From the NCBI GenBank assembly GCA_022559985.1, contig JAFJTR010000218.1, positions 1 to 11,768 on the forward strand: a stretch of DNA of 11,768 nucleotides, in the 5' to 3' direction. A program made the position numbers and the translations under genes. Under the pieces are notes generated by a model, which saw nothing but the letters and a program-made list of their open reading frames with translations, was not told the origin of the DNA and did no database searches. Below, one piece after another: positions 1 to 8,621 of this stretch. Each line of letters starts with the position of its first letter. Within the stretch, counting starts at the first letter, position 1. The DNA comes from Parastagonospora avenae f. sp. tritici 18332-5 (taxonomy: Eukaryota; Ascomycota; Dothideomycetes; Pleosporales; Phaeosphaeriaceae).

Positions 1-159
1 GTTGGCGTTTTTATCGTTCGCAGAGCTTGTCTGGCCCTGGTGCCTTCGGGTCAGCGTAGATCGGACAACATTGTGTTGCGCAGCAATTGCTGTATAGGTT
101 AAATGTTCTCCTTCTTCTAGTGATTCAATTTGTTCAATCGCTGCTTGAATTGGATCCAT
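1..159 (-). CDS. pogo/Fot1-like DDE transposase, N-terminal part (runs off the window)
   Basis: The minus strand reads 53 codons from an ATG at 159 and leaves the window still open. The protein starts MDPIQAAIEQIESLEEGEH and continues with LTYTAIAAQHNVVRSTLTRR and a following HQG. This is the pattern of the N-terminal psq-type helix-turn-helix of fungal pogo/Tc1-mariner transposases: an MDPIQ.AIE.IES start, an alanine-rich helix, then V.R.TL.RRHQG. In the family this domain binds the terminal repeats, while the DDE catalytic core lies further on, here outside the window. No stop or frameshift is seen in the visible part, so whether the element is intact cannot be judged. The family call rests on motif recognition, not on a search. 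Confidence 0.8.
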   Translation of the reverse strand, partial: MDPIQAAIEQIESLEEGEHLTYTAIAAQHNVVRSTLTRRHQGQTSSANDKNAN

Positions 160-206
160 ATTGGTGGAGTTATCGCGGGTTGAAAATGATGGAGGTGGAC
201 GCGTTT

Positions 207-240
207 TGGTGTTCCGCGCGCATCACGCGCACGGGCACGT
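207..240. repeat. terminal inverted repeat end of the pogo-like element
   Basis: Upstream of the transposase start lies a GC-rich tract that read inward on the minus strand starts ACGTGCCCGTGCGCGTGATG. It abuts a TA at 241-242, after which composition turns AT-rich. Pogo/mariner elements insert at TA and duplicate it, so 240 is the likely outer edge. The tract contains the small palindrome GCGCG-CATCA-CGCGC (216-230). The partner repeat is outside the window, so repeat length is a guess. Confidence 0.55.
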
Positions 241-326
241 TACATTTTTAAATCAACTGATTGCGCAAATTGACGTCTTCCTTTCACAGTTAACAGAATA
301 TTGACAGCGATCTCAGCATGCGCATG

Positions 327-334
327 TATATATA
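327..334 (+). promoter_or_regulatory. TATA box of a small-gene promoter
   Basis: TATATATA is followed at 341-347 by TGAGTCA, a GCN4/AP-1 type motif, and then by about 170 bases of C- and A-rich, G-poor sequence up to the ATG at 549. That CA-rich run is typical of fungal 5' untranslated leaders. Confidence 0.4.
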
Positions 335-548
335 CCTAGCTGAGTCAGCACTCTCTTTGCTCTTCAGAACCCCAGCGCATACCCGTTTTACGAGCAAGCG
401 ATACAACTACCTCGTCACCGATATCATACACTCTCCACATCAACAGCAACACACACCTCACACCACCAACTACCTCATCATCGAAATCACACACCCTCAA
501 CATCAACAGTACCACTTACCTCGCACCACCACATAACTCGGCTCCCCA

Positions 549-733
549 ATGCCTTGCAACTTGAAAAAAAAAATCTTTTAGCCGCCAGTGCAGCTGCCAA
601 ACAGAAACAAGCCAGCAAACCAAAGCCTAAAAGGATAGTTAGCCATGGATACCAGAACCCGAACAATTGCGTCGGCCTGGTGTGTATCTATGGTGAAAAA
701 TTCCCTTGCAATGTGAGACGATGGAGGGGATGA
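549..733 (+). pseudogene. small ORF broken at an A10 homopolymer
   Basis: A TATA box and a CA-rich leader precede an ATG at 549 that reads MPCNLKKKIF and stops at 579. The stop falls immediately after ten consecutive A (564-573). One added A (or two removed) would bring translation into the frame open from 572, which reads NLLAASAAAKQKQASKPKPK, then RIVSHGYQNPNNCVGLVCIY, then GEKFPCNVRRWRG, with TGA at 731-733. That second frame has no ATG of its own and looks coding: a basic, proline- and lysine-rich start followed by a short segment with three cysteines. I do not recognise it. Possible explanations are a sequencing error in the homopolymer, a true frameshift allele, transcriptional slippage, or chance openness. 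Confidence 0.3.
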
Positions 734-1127
734 AGGTGCGGTGGGATGAGGATGAGGGCTGCTTGGATTTGCCTGGAAAAAGATGGGTTTGGTGAAAAGA
801 AGATGAGTGAGAATGGTGATTAAGAGGGGAGGAAGGAAGAAGTTTGTGGCGTGATGCCAGAAGACATTGATGTTGATAAAAGTGGGATAGAACCAATTCG
901 TACTGGCAGCAAATTTCGTCCCTTCATTGTTTACAGTTCAGGTATGTTATGCGTGGATTCGTGAATTTTGATGAATGTTTGGTGGAACTTGGAATAAGCT
1001 GCATATTCAATTCGCAAGTGAGCTTTACACCAAGTCGGCACATATGCTATACATAGCCATCTCATCGTACCATAGAGCGTGTTAATTGGTGATATATACG
1101 CTGATAACCCTGTACGGTATTGTGGGG
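734..1127. other. intergenic stretch
   Basis: The stretch is purine-rich on the plus strand up to about 850 and then of mixed composition. An open minus-strand frame across 639-896 has low-complexity His/Ser/Pro content and looks like a shadow of the purine-rich strand. I see no supported gene, RNA or repeat. Confidence 0.4.
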
Positions 1128-1295
1128 ATGCCGATCTTCATTTTATGCATCTTATATATTGTACTCGCTTTCAGCCTCATCGCAGCATCATGGGTAGTCT
1201 CGAGCAGCTGTATCAGTGTTGGCTCTCCAGTACCTATGTACATAGACACAACACATCTGAAGCCACGAGTTGTATCCATTTCTGCTCGGCTCTAG
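1128..1295 (+). CDS. possible 55-residue single-pass membrane microprotein
   Basis: The ATG at 1128 opens a frame ending in TAG at 1293-1295. The first half is strongly hydrophobic, MPIFILCILYIVLAFSLIAA followed by SWVVSSSCI, long enough for one membrane span or an uncleaved signal anchor. The remainder is a short polar tail ending in a basic stretch. The frame is open for 14 codons upstream of the ATG with more hydrophobic residues, so it may instead be a fragment of a larger membrane protein. A TATA-like ATATATA lies at 1091-1097. No family was recognised and overlapping frames are also open, so this stays a weak call. Confidence 0.22.
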   Translation: MPIFILCILYIVLAFSLIAASWVVSSSCISVGSPVPMYIDTTHLKPRVVSISARL

Positions 1296-2175
1296 CCCAG
1301 CCGCGTATTTCTCAGCAGCGAGCTAAATACTGTCACCGCCGGACCAACGAGCGGCCCTTGCCGACTCCACGCACTCCCCGGCGAACAAGCTGGGGACTAC
1401 GCCCCCGCGCAAGGGCTAGCGATGTCTATAGCGCATGCAGCGCGCGATTAATGCAGAACAGCAGAAATTCAGCGATAAAGGTGGGTTTGAAGGGCCGATA
1501 AATTGTGTAAAGGCGGTGCTGAAGAAACTATACTGTGGAGACGGATGGAGGTCAGGGTCCTGGGGGAAACTTGCAATATATACGGGTGCAAGATAAGGAA
1601 AGTATGGGGTGGGAGCACGGAGAAATGGACATTGATAACTGCGAAGACGTGCAAATTTCTTTTCCCGTACCACGATTCAAGGGACTGCGGCCGCGCTCAA
1701 CAATAGTCGCGGTCGCTATGGCTAGCAAGCCTGGTGGTTGCGCGTGGCGTGCAATACGTGCCGTGTTGCTGCTGTGCCGCCCCCTTGCCGTACTGCCCTA
1801 CCTACACCGAACGAGTAGGCGGCGCACTAGACATTTGCGGTTCGTTGCGTAATACCTGTGCAGCCGAAGTCTCACCGGCACGGGTATACTGCCAACCCGA
1901 TGCAGGCCTAGGAGATGCTGTTTCTGTCCTACTAAATGCCATTCTAGAAGAGTTAGCGCTTCTAGCGGGCGAGTGGGTTGAGTAAAAAGAGGCAGAAGAC
2001 CGCAATTGCCGCATTTCTTCGGCGCGCACGGTTAGGTGAGTTCAAGGCAATTGCCTGGATGCCGACAGGGTCGTGCAATGACTTTCTAGTGGAGATCACC
2101 TACATAGGTATTAATTGTCCCAGTTCTTCTTTGCAAAAGTTCATCCTTCTTTGTTTCGATATCGAAAGGAACACT
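1296..2175. other. gene-poor spacer with a possible decayed ORF and the amidohydrolase promoter
   Basis: There is no intact gene here. Two plus-strand segments read like protein but in different frames: about 1523-1730, with VQDKESMGWEHGEMDIDNCE, and about 1734-1985, with NTCAAEVSPARVYCQPDAGL then GDAVSVLLNAILEELALLAG. The second ends in TAA at 1983-1985. Neither has a convincing ATG. They could be remnants of one gene or transposon, or chance frames. The last 100 bases before 2176 turn pyrimidine-rich (CTTCTTTG repeats), as expected of a fungal core promoter and leader. Confidence 0.3.
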
Positions 2176-4291
2176 ATGTCAAAATCTACAGGCATGCTCG
2201 CCACTCTAGCATTGCTGCTTGCTCCTACCGTTGCTGGTGCTGCATGCTCGGCTCAATCTGCTTCTACCGTTCACGCCACCCACACTGTCACAACACCCGA
2301 GCCAGCTTATTCGTCTAAGCCCGGCAATTCAAGCGAGTCTGTTTCGGCTGCTGATCTTGTCTTCCACAATGGTTCCATCTACACATTGGACGCACAATCA
2401 TCAAAAGTTGGTGCCCTCGCAGTCAAGGATGGAATTATCACTTTTCTTGGCTCCAGCGAAGGTGTCACTCGCTACATCAGCAATACAACCAAGGTTGTAG
2501 ACCTCAATGGACGCGCAGCCACCCCAGGATTGGTGGACGCCCACATGCACATACTTTCTGGTGGAGCCTTCCTCCTCAAGTGCGACTTGAACTACCAGCC
2601 ACTTGATCTCCAGGCGATTCTGAAACATGTCCAAGGCTGCATTGATGGCGAGACGGATGCAGCCGCCGAAGCCTGGCTCGAGGTGGTGAACATGGACTAC
2701 CCGAGTCTCATCACACGAAGTGGCCCGGTTACCAAGAAGGAGCTGGACACGTTGACAACAACGAGACCAATACTCATCAGATCGAGCGACTACCACACCG
2801 TGCTGGTCAACTCCAAAGCCTTGGACCTCTCCTCGATAACAGCTAGTACCCCAGACCCAGGAAACGGTATCATCGAGCGCTTGGCAGGGAATGAACCCTC
2901 GGGTGTGCTTCAGGATAATGCTTTCGCATTGCTATCCGGTCCTCCACCTCCTACAGACAAGGAAAATGTGGAGGCAGGGCGTGCTGCTCTAGAGCTTCTC
3001 CGTCAAGCTGGAATTACCACATTCCAGGAGGCTGCGGCTAGCGAAGAACACCACACGGTTTTCCAGACTCTGCTGGCCAACGATGAGTTGAGCGCACGTG
3101 CATACTTTGACTACCGAATTGAGGCTCCGAACGGGACGGCTGGTGTACCTGATCTCGTTGCAAAGACGCTGGCTACGCTCGGTCCTTTCCACGACAATTC
3201 GACTCTGCAGCGCAAGCCATCGCTCAAGTGGCAGGCAATTAAGCTATTCCTCGATGGCGTAATCACATACCCAGCCAGCACTGCTGCTCTTATCGACCCG
3301 TACTGGCTCCCGGTCAATGGAACGAACGAGACTGTTTGGGCGGCAGACAACTCCACTCTGGTGAAGACCTACTGGAGCCCTGAAATCCTGACCCAGACCC
3401 TCGAGGGACTCTTCCTAGGAGGCCTCGATGCGCAAATGCACGCGGATGGTGACCTCGCAGTTCGCACTGGTCTCAATGCAGCTCAGTCTTTCCGTGAGAA
3501 ACATCCTGAGCATGATTTCCGCCTGGGTCTTGCTCACGACGAGCTCTCTCACCCAGATGACTGGCCCCGATTTGCTGAACTCGGCGTGGATGCTATCATG
3601 AGCTTCCAGTGGTCCCAGCTTAGCTCTTTCTACCTCCCAAGCACTTTCGAATCGCTTGCGGACTACCGCCTCAAGAACCTGCAGGCATACGCTCAGATCG
3701 AGAAGGCCGGACGACCTGTTGTGTACGGAAGCGATTGGCCGGTAAGTTTCTTGTTTCTTATATGCATTTCCCAAACCTGACATATTGTAGATTGATCCTC
3801 TCGATGAGTTCTTGGCCCTTAAGGTTGGCGTTACTCGCAGGGGTGATCCTGAGAACCCCAACTCTCCAGCTTCGCAGGGTGCTCCCTACGATGGCACGTT
3901 CCCCGGTGAGGGTCTCTCTCGTGAATCTGCCTTCCGTGCTATTACCACCAACAGTGCAAAGTTCCTCCGTGCAGACAACCAGATCGGCTCACTAGAAGAG
4001 GGTAAGTTCGCCGACATCATTGTTCTGGAGAATGACTACTTCACTGTTCCCGAGGAGGCGTTGGGTCGCCAGAAAATCCTGCTGACTGCTGTGGGCGGCG
4101 AGGTTGTATACGTCGCTGAAAGTGCTGGTGCAGGCTTCGAGCAAGTCACTGCGAAGTTTCCGAACAGCAATGGCAACTCGACATTGGCAAGGAGAGCTAT
4201 TGGCGGGCTTGATCGCACGCAATTATCGCGAAATGGCAAGAAGGCAGCGGCGAAGTTGAGGAAGAGGCAGACATGTCTGCATAAGCATTAG
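2176..4291 (+). CDS. secreted amidohydrolase, YtcJ/amidohydrolase-3 type
   Basis: Two exons, 2176-3741 and 3791-4291, flank a 49-nt phase-0 intron (GTAAGT donor, CCTGAC branch, TAG acceptor). They encode 688 residues. The ATG at 2176 is chosen because it starts a clean signal peptide, MSKSTGMLATLALLLAPTVA, with likely cleavage near residues 20-22. The upstream frame is open but has no ATG. The metal-site pattern of the amidohydrolase superfamily is complete: HMH at 123-125, the candidate carboxylated Lys356 in KLFLDG, His422 in QMHADGD, His454 in LAHDE, and Asp520 in YGSDWP. The family hydrolyses amide or related C-N bonds with a one- or two-metal centre; the substrate cannot be read from sequence. 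Several N-glycosylation sequons (NGS, NTT, NST, NGT, NET) fit an extracellular route. The C-terminus carries about 45 residues past the domain, basic and ending RKRQTCLHKH. The nearest genes are over 1 kb away and suggest no pathway. Confidence 0.9.
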
Positions 4292-4339
4292 AGTTGCTGT
4301 GTAGTTATACATCATATAGAAATCATTAAGTTTTGATGG

Positions 4340-5649
4340 TCAGACAAGCCAGTCAGCCCAAGCATGTGATAAGATACTTGGTTTCGCATAGGGTACTGAG
4401 GATGCCTGAAGTATTTGTTGGGGCTCTTGGTAGTCTTGACTTTCGTTTAATTGCAGGTCAGAATTGCTTCTGCCGCTTGTTCCATATGCGCGTTCGTCAA
4501 TAATTGCTCGAAATCGTTTATCGTTGGCTGTTTGCAGATGCCACTCCGCATGCCATTCCAATCGGCTATCTTCCCGGTTTTCTTCCCGGATTAACTGTTC
4601 ACGGCAGTGTCTTCGAGGCTAGCTTTGTCGAGCCAACGACATTCGTCTTGCAAATGATCTGACCTGTTCCCTGACAGCTTGCTAGCGTGCGGCTCAGTGC
4701 TGGGGAACTCCGCTAATACGATAGTATCGGTTGGGATTATATTGCCCGATCCTGCTTGTATCACGCGACGGCACGCGGTCGATCCGGTCAGGGAAGAGGG
4801 TCGCGTCAAAAATATACGGTAGCTGGGTAGGGTTAGCCATCCCGAGATACGCGAGTCCGGGGCTTAGATTCTTGCATAGCACGAATCGGTCTTGCATGAT
4901 AAAGTTCTCGACCTCACACTTAGCACAGCACCATGCAATACCAAGAGGAGCAGATCGACGACCCCGAGGGCTCTTCGCCAATAGACGGCTTCGCGGATGA
5001 TATGGCCCATCGGGTCGGGAACTAGGGCTAGGTCCGCGCAATGATAAGGTTTGCGGTAAGAGCGACAGAACCTTGAAAGGGCCGAATTGCGCCACTCGAA
5101 TCGTGCGAGTGGGACCATTCATCCGCTATGCGTCTTAAGTGCCTCGTTACCATGGTAGAAGTGCTTGACCATACCACATTTCGTATGTGAGAGAAGATCT
5201 GGTTGGTAGCGAGCCCTTACTCCTGTCCATGTGCCGGATTCTGGAGAGATGTTCGGCAACTTCCAACACCAATTTCTAGAGGCGCGGCATCCGATTGATG
5301 AATTCGAAACCAACACCCCGTGCCCAAGGTGAAGAAGGGCCGACTGATCCCATCGCTTAGCGAGCTTAACAGGCGTCCAACATGAAGCCCCCTGGGTATG
5401 AGTTTCTTTCATGCACGGTTGGAACGCGGCAATCCTCGATAAGCCAATCTTCGATCAGGACCAGAGCCACCTCGAGCGTGCCGTGTCCCCGAGTATTTCA
5501 AAGAGATCATATTCCTTTTTAGTCGTGGCTCCTGAGCAGTGCTCCCGCATCGTCTTCAGTTTACGCATCCGCGCACGACATCGCATTCCACGTGCAAACT
5601 CTATCTCTACGCGAATGCTGCCCAAAGAATCCCGTGGTTTGCTTGTCAC
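4340..5649 (-). pseudogene. decayed protein-coding gene scattered over three frames
   Basis: Read on the minus strand, coding-like pieces follow one another with frame changes and stops. They run from KKEYDLFEILG (about 5525-5490) into HGTLEVALVLIEDWLIEDCR (5482-5366 in the shifted frame, TAA at 5366-5368). Next come GVGFEFINRMPRL followed by a TAG and KLVLEVAEHLSRIRHM. Further on are PDPMGHIIREAVYWRRALGV (about 5030-4970), then VENFIMQDRFVLC and GLAYLGMANPTQLPYIFDAT (4694-frame), then HLQDECRWLDKASLEDTAVN. The last piece is REQLIREENREDSRLEWHAE and continues to TGA at 4340-4342. I do not recognise the family. Some frame changes could be introns, but several pieces lack splice-like junctions, so a pseudogene is preferred. 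The whole chain is my stitching by eye. Confidence 0.35.
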
Positions 5650-5799
5650 CGCACATACAGCTTGACATGTTCCCCACTTCCACTTGCGAAAGATTTAACT
5701 ACTTCAACGGGGCCCCGATCTACAAGCGTCTTCCTCGATAGAAACCGACCGTCGTCCACTCTTCCTCAGGTATCTTGCCTGGTCAGAAACGAACATATC

Positions 5800-7584
5800 A
5801 TGGGGCGCTCTCCGCCCTCCGCCGCATCTGTACTGGTATGTCCCTGGTGCTATTCTGCAATACACTTCAAGACCTCTTGGAAGGGCGCCCATAGCGTACA
5901 GGAAGAGATCTCTAACTAAGTTGAATGACTAGGCTTGCTATGGGACTCTTCTCGCCCTCGCATTCATCATGATTGTGGCCAGGCTCTACCTGCGCATACA
6001 GATCCATAAGGCGCGACGGTTGCTCTTGAGCGATTGCTTGATGGCTGCTTCATGGTGTGCAGCCCTGGCAAGCGCCTCTTTCGATGTTGTCTTCTACAAG
6101 GAAGGTGCTCTTAGCCCTGACATCGACTACACCTTGGTCGACTTCGAGGCACCACTGGAAACATATCAGTATGTGGCAAGGGTAAGTGTCCATCAATTTC
6201 ATGGTCCGTTAGGCTCGACTGCAGAGCTCCCAACATCCCTGCGTTACGATGGGGAGTTGACACTAGACGTCCTCATCCTGACTTTCTTTCTCCCGTCACT
6301 CGATGCTTCATACACTAGAAACCTAACGCTAATTTCATCAGATGGTTTGGGCCAGCGTCATACCATTCTACGCGACGCTGTGGCTTTGCAAACTGTCACT
6401 TATAGCTATTTACTTCCAGCTTTTTCCAATTTTCATGGTAAAGCTGAGGTTTGCGCTATGGGTCACACTTGGATATAGCATTAGCTCATGGATTGTTTCC
6501 ACAAGCTTACAGATCTTCCTATGCTGGCCGATCGAACGAAACTGGTATGTCTAATTTCACCCTGATCTTGCCTTTGGCACACGAGAAATATGTCAGCTGA
6601 CATGCCCTCTTCCCCTTGTAGGAATGTTTCTAGACCTGAACTTCTATGTCCTGGTACAGTGCCACAAACTATCTTCCAGGTTGGTTGGGCTCTACACTTT
6701 GTTGGGAGCTTAGTTGGTAAGTCATTTCACCATCCCTTTGAATCCCATCGCCCAGTGCTCAGCCCATTGACGCGAGCAAGAGGATGTTTCACAAGACAAG
6801 GTTTCTCTTTCTGCTCTCCGTCTACTCCCCACTTTTCGAAGTACGCGAGAACAGCCCGAAACTGACACACCTCGTTTAGTCTTTGTCCTGCCATTCTTCG
6901 TCATACACAACATCCAAATGCGACGATCGATGATGATTGGCGTATACGGCGCGCTCTCCCTGGGCGCTATCGACATTGCTTTCTCCCTGACGCGCTTCCT
7001 CGAGGTTCAGACTGGTAATGTCGGAGACTTCCGAGCTATCACCAATATTGGTACGTTCAGTCTTATCCCTCCGGCTCATACTCCTTCTCATATCCACACA
7101 CCGGTCTCGTTGCGCAAACGATCACGAGTGATCCGAGATGGCTGGAGCCTTGCGCAGCCTCGAGACATCAGGAAAATGCTAACAATATCCAGAACTATGG
7201 TCATGTCTAGACATCATGATCGGCCTCATCGTAACCTGCCTCCCATCGCTCCGTCCCTACCTCCGCAAGGGCTTCAAGAACTCATCAGCCGGCACCGACG
7301 GCCCTAGCAACGCCTACGGAAACAGCCAGAGCATTGTTGTCAACCGAAAGATAATAACGTCCTCCACGTCCGGCCGCTGGAACGACCACAACCAATTCGA
7401 AGAGATCGTTGGGGGCGAGGGGAGTTCGGACACGAACAGTGAGGAAGGCCAACATGGCCGGATCATCACGATTGGAAATGACGTTCATGTTGGTGGAGGA
7501 ATAAATGTATCAACGAGAGATAGCTGGCAAGATGATAAGAGGAGTAATAAGAGCGATGTAGAGCTCATTCAGATGAAAGCTTAA
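5800..7584 (+). CDS. seven-transmembrane fungal rhodopsin-domain protein (SAT4/PTH11-related)
   Basis: Six exons (5800-5835, 5933-6181, 6342-6544, 6622-6716, 6880-7050, 7193-7584) give 1146 nt and 381 residues. All donors are GTAAGT, GTATGT or GTACGT, acceptors are TAG or CAG, and phases agree throughout. Seven hydrophobic segments fall at roughly residues 14-32, 45-64, 97-121, 131-155, 176-202, 213-232 and 249-270. Family landmarks are LLLSDCLMAASW, FYATLWLCKLSLIAIYFQLF, QIFLCWPIERNW, WALHFVGSLVVFVLPFF, IDIAFSLTRFLEVQ and ELWSCLDIMIGLIVTCLPSL. These match the fungal rhodopsin-like integral membrane family, whose members are mostly of unknown ligand and seldom shown to bind retinal. The tail from about 275 is hydrophilic, Ser/Asn/Asp-rich and probably cytoplasmic. 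Exon 1 is only 12 codons, so the start is the least certain part; a longer N-terminus is possible. Confidence 0.9.
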
Positions 7585-7633
7585 GTATCAAGCTGGCCTA
7601 ATAGATAATTCATTTAATGGCAGTCATGAACCA

Positions 7634-8202
7634 TCAAAAGCGCGATTTCGTTTTCTCTTCACTGCTATCTTCACGTCGTGGTGCAATCAATCCGCATTTC
7701 ACATTGTAGCAGTCAAACTGCGGCATGCAATCACCCTCGTAGAAGGATAACATAAAGCAACGACATGGCACTCCACACGTTTTCTCATCATACTTCTCCA
7801 GCAGACAAATCACCCAAGCTAACAGCGCTTGATACGTTACACCGCAAGGTTCTACCTTGATATTCGATCCTCAGAAATCTCCCTCACGTCTACCTTCGAC
7901 AACTATAAACGAAACTTTCAAAGGCACGACAACAACTTTGCCAGTCTCTCGAATCCGTCTACTGACATCGACCATCCGCTCCAACAATGCCTCCACAGGC
8001 GCAGAGCTCCTGGCGTTCGCCGGCCGACCAATACAAAGACCGGGGTGCACACAATAAGGGCAGGGCTGCACTGCCCGGATATGAATCTGCAGCAAAACCA
8101 ATGGCAAACGCACAGAAAAGGGCGAAGCGTACAGAAAATTGAACAAAAGCGCCGGTGGTTAAAGCTGATTCCGGCTGCTGCGGGTGTATTCTGATGTAGC
8201 AT
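7634..8202 (-). CDS. cysteine-rich small protein, 5' exon unresolved
   Basis: A minus-strand frame reads QPCPYCVHPGLCIGRPANAR, then ALLERMVDVSRRIRETGKVV, then a TGA at 7871-7873. It continues in the same frame with EPCGVTYQALLAWVICLLEK, TCGVPCRCFMLSFYEGDC and FDCYNVKCGLIAPRRE, ending in TGA at 7634-7636. A 60-nt phase-0 intron (7915 to 7856, GTTTCG donor, AAG acceptor, CTGAG branch) would remove the inner stop, though the splice sites are weak. The frame has no ATG upstream of the CPYC segment. A separate ATG at 8202 in another frame could supply exon 1 through a second intron with donor GTACGC. About a dozen cysteines in roughly 130 residues, several as CxxC or CxC, suggest a disulphide- or metal-stabilised fold. 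No family was recognised. It is convergent with the rhodopsin-domain gene, only about 50 nt from its stop. Confidence 0.4.
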
Positions 8203-8621
8203 TTGTGCAAAGAACGCCAGAAATGAGCTGTGAGCAGGGGAGAAGGGATTTAATGCAGTTTGGTAGACATTGCAAACAATGAACTATTATGAATGATAAT
8301 GCAGTAGTTTCGAGCTGCTTTACATCCTTGTTTCATAAATGCGGTAGTTGCTGCTTCAATGCTCCTATTCTTGCGCTCGTTTTGTATTTTTGAGCTCATC
8401 GGTCTTCTCGTTCTGTGATTGCAGTGTTCGTAGAGATTATCCTTTGGCATGTGACCGTTCATGTGAAAGGACTTTGTGACACTCTACGTTGAATGAACAT
8501 TACAAACCCACTGCGGTGACCATCTTCCAAAGGTCACTTATTCTGTTCATAAAACCTCCAGTACATGTCAGCTTACAATTACAATACACACCTCAATCCT
8601 ATCTATACGCACACATTCAAA
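8203..8621. other. intergenic region, promoter of the acidic-protein gene
   Basis: This separates the divergent minus-strand cysteine-rich ORF from the plus-strand gene at 8622. A TATA-like CATAAAA lies at 8548-8554, and a CA-rich leader runs up to the ATG. A minus-strand ATG frame (8462 to 8250, 70 codons) is open and lysine- and asparagine-rich, but has no supporting feature and is left uncalled. Confidence 0.4.

Larger units (their letters stand above)
1..242 (-). mobile_element. right-hand edge of a Tc1-mariner/pogo-class DNA transposon
   Basis: This combines the transposase start (159 to 1), a roughly 50-base leader, the GC-rich terminal repeat and the flanking TA at 241-242. Only about 240 bases of an element usually near 2 kb are visible. 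Sequence from 243 onward shows no transposon signature and is taken as host flank. Confidence 0.7.

Noticed and set aside
318..536. Plus-strand ORF rich in His/Thr/Gln starting just before the TATA box
   Set aside because: It overlaps the TATA element and the CA-rich leader; its composition simply reflects CA-rich untranslated sequence.
639..896. Minus-strand His/Ser-rich ORF
   Set aside because: It is the complement of a purine-rich strand and has low complexity, no promoter and no motif.
1978..2175. N-terminal extension of the amidohydrolase from a TTG at 1978
   Set aside because: TTG is not a credible nuclear start here, and the ATG at 2176 begins a textbook signal peptide.
4731..5000. 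Plus-strand ORF in the spacer after the amidohydrolase
   Set aside because: Arg/Ser-rich with no motif; the minus strand over the same bases is more protein-like.
7871..8146. Signal-peptide-like start MFNFLYASPF on the minus strand
   Set aside because: The first codon is TTG, not ATG, and no ATG precedes it in that frame; the hydrophobic stretch may be intron or untranslated sequence.
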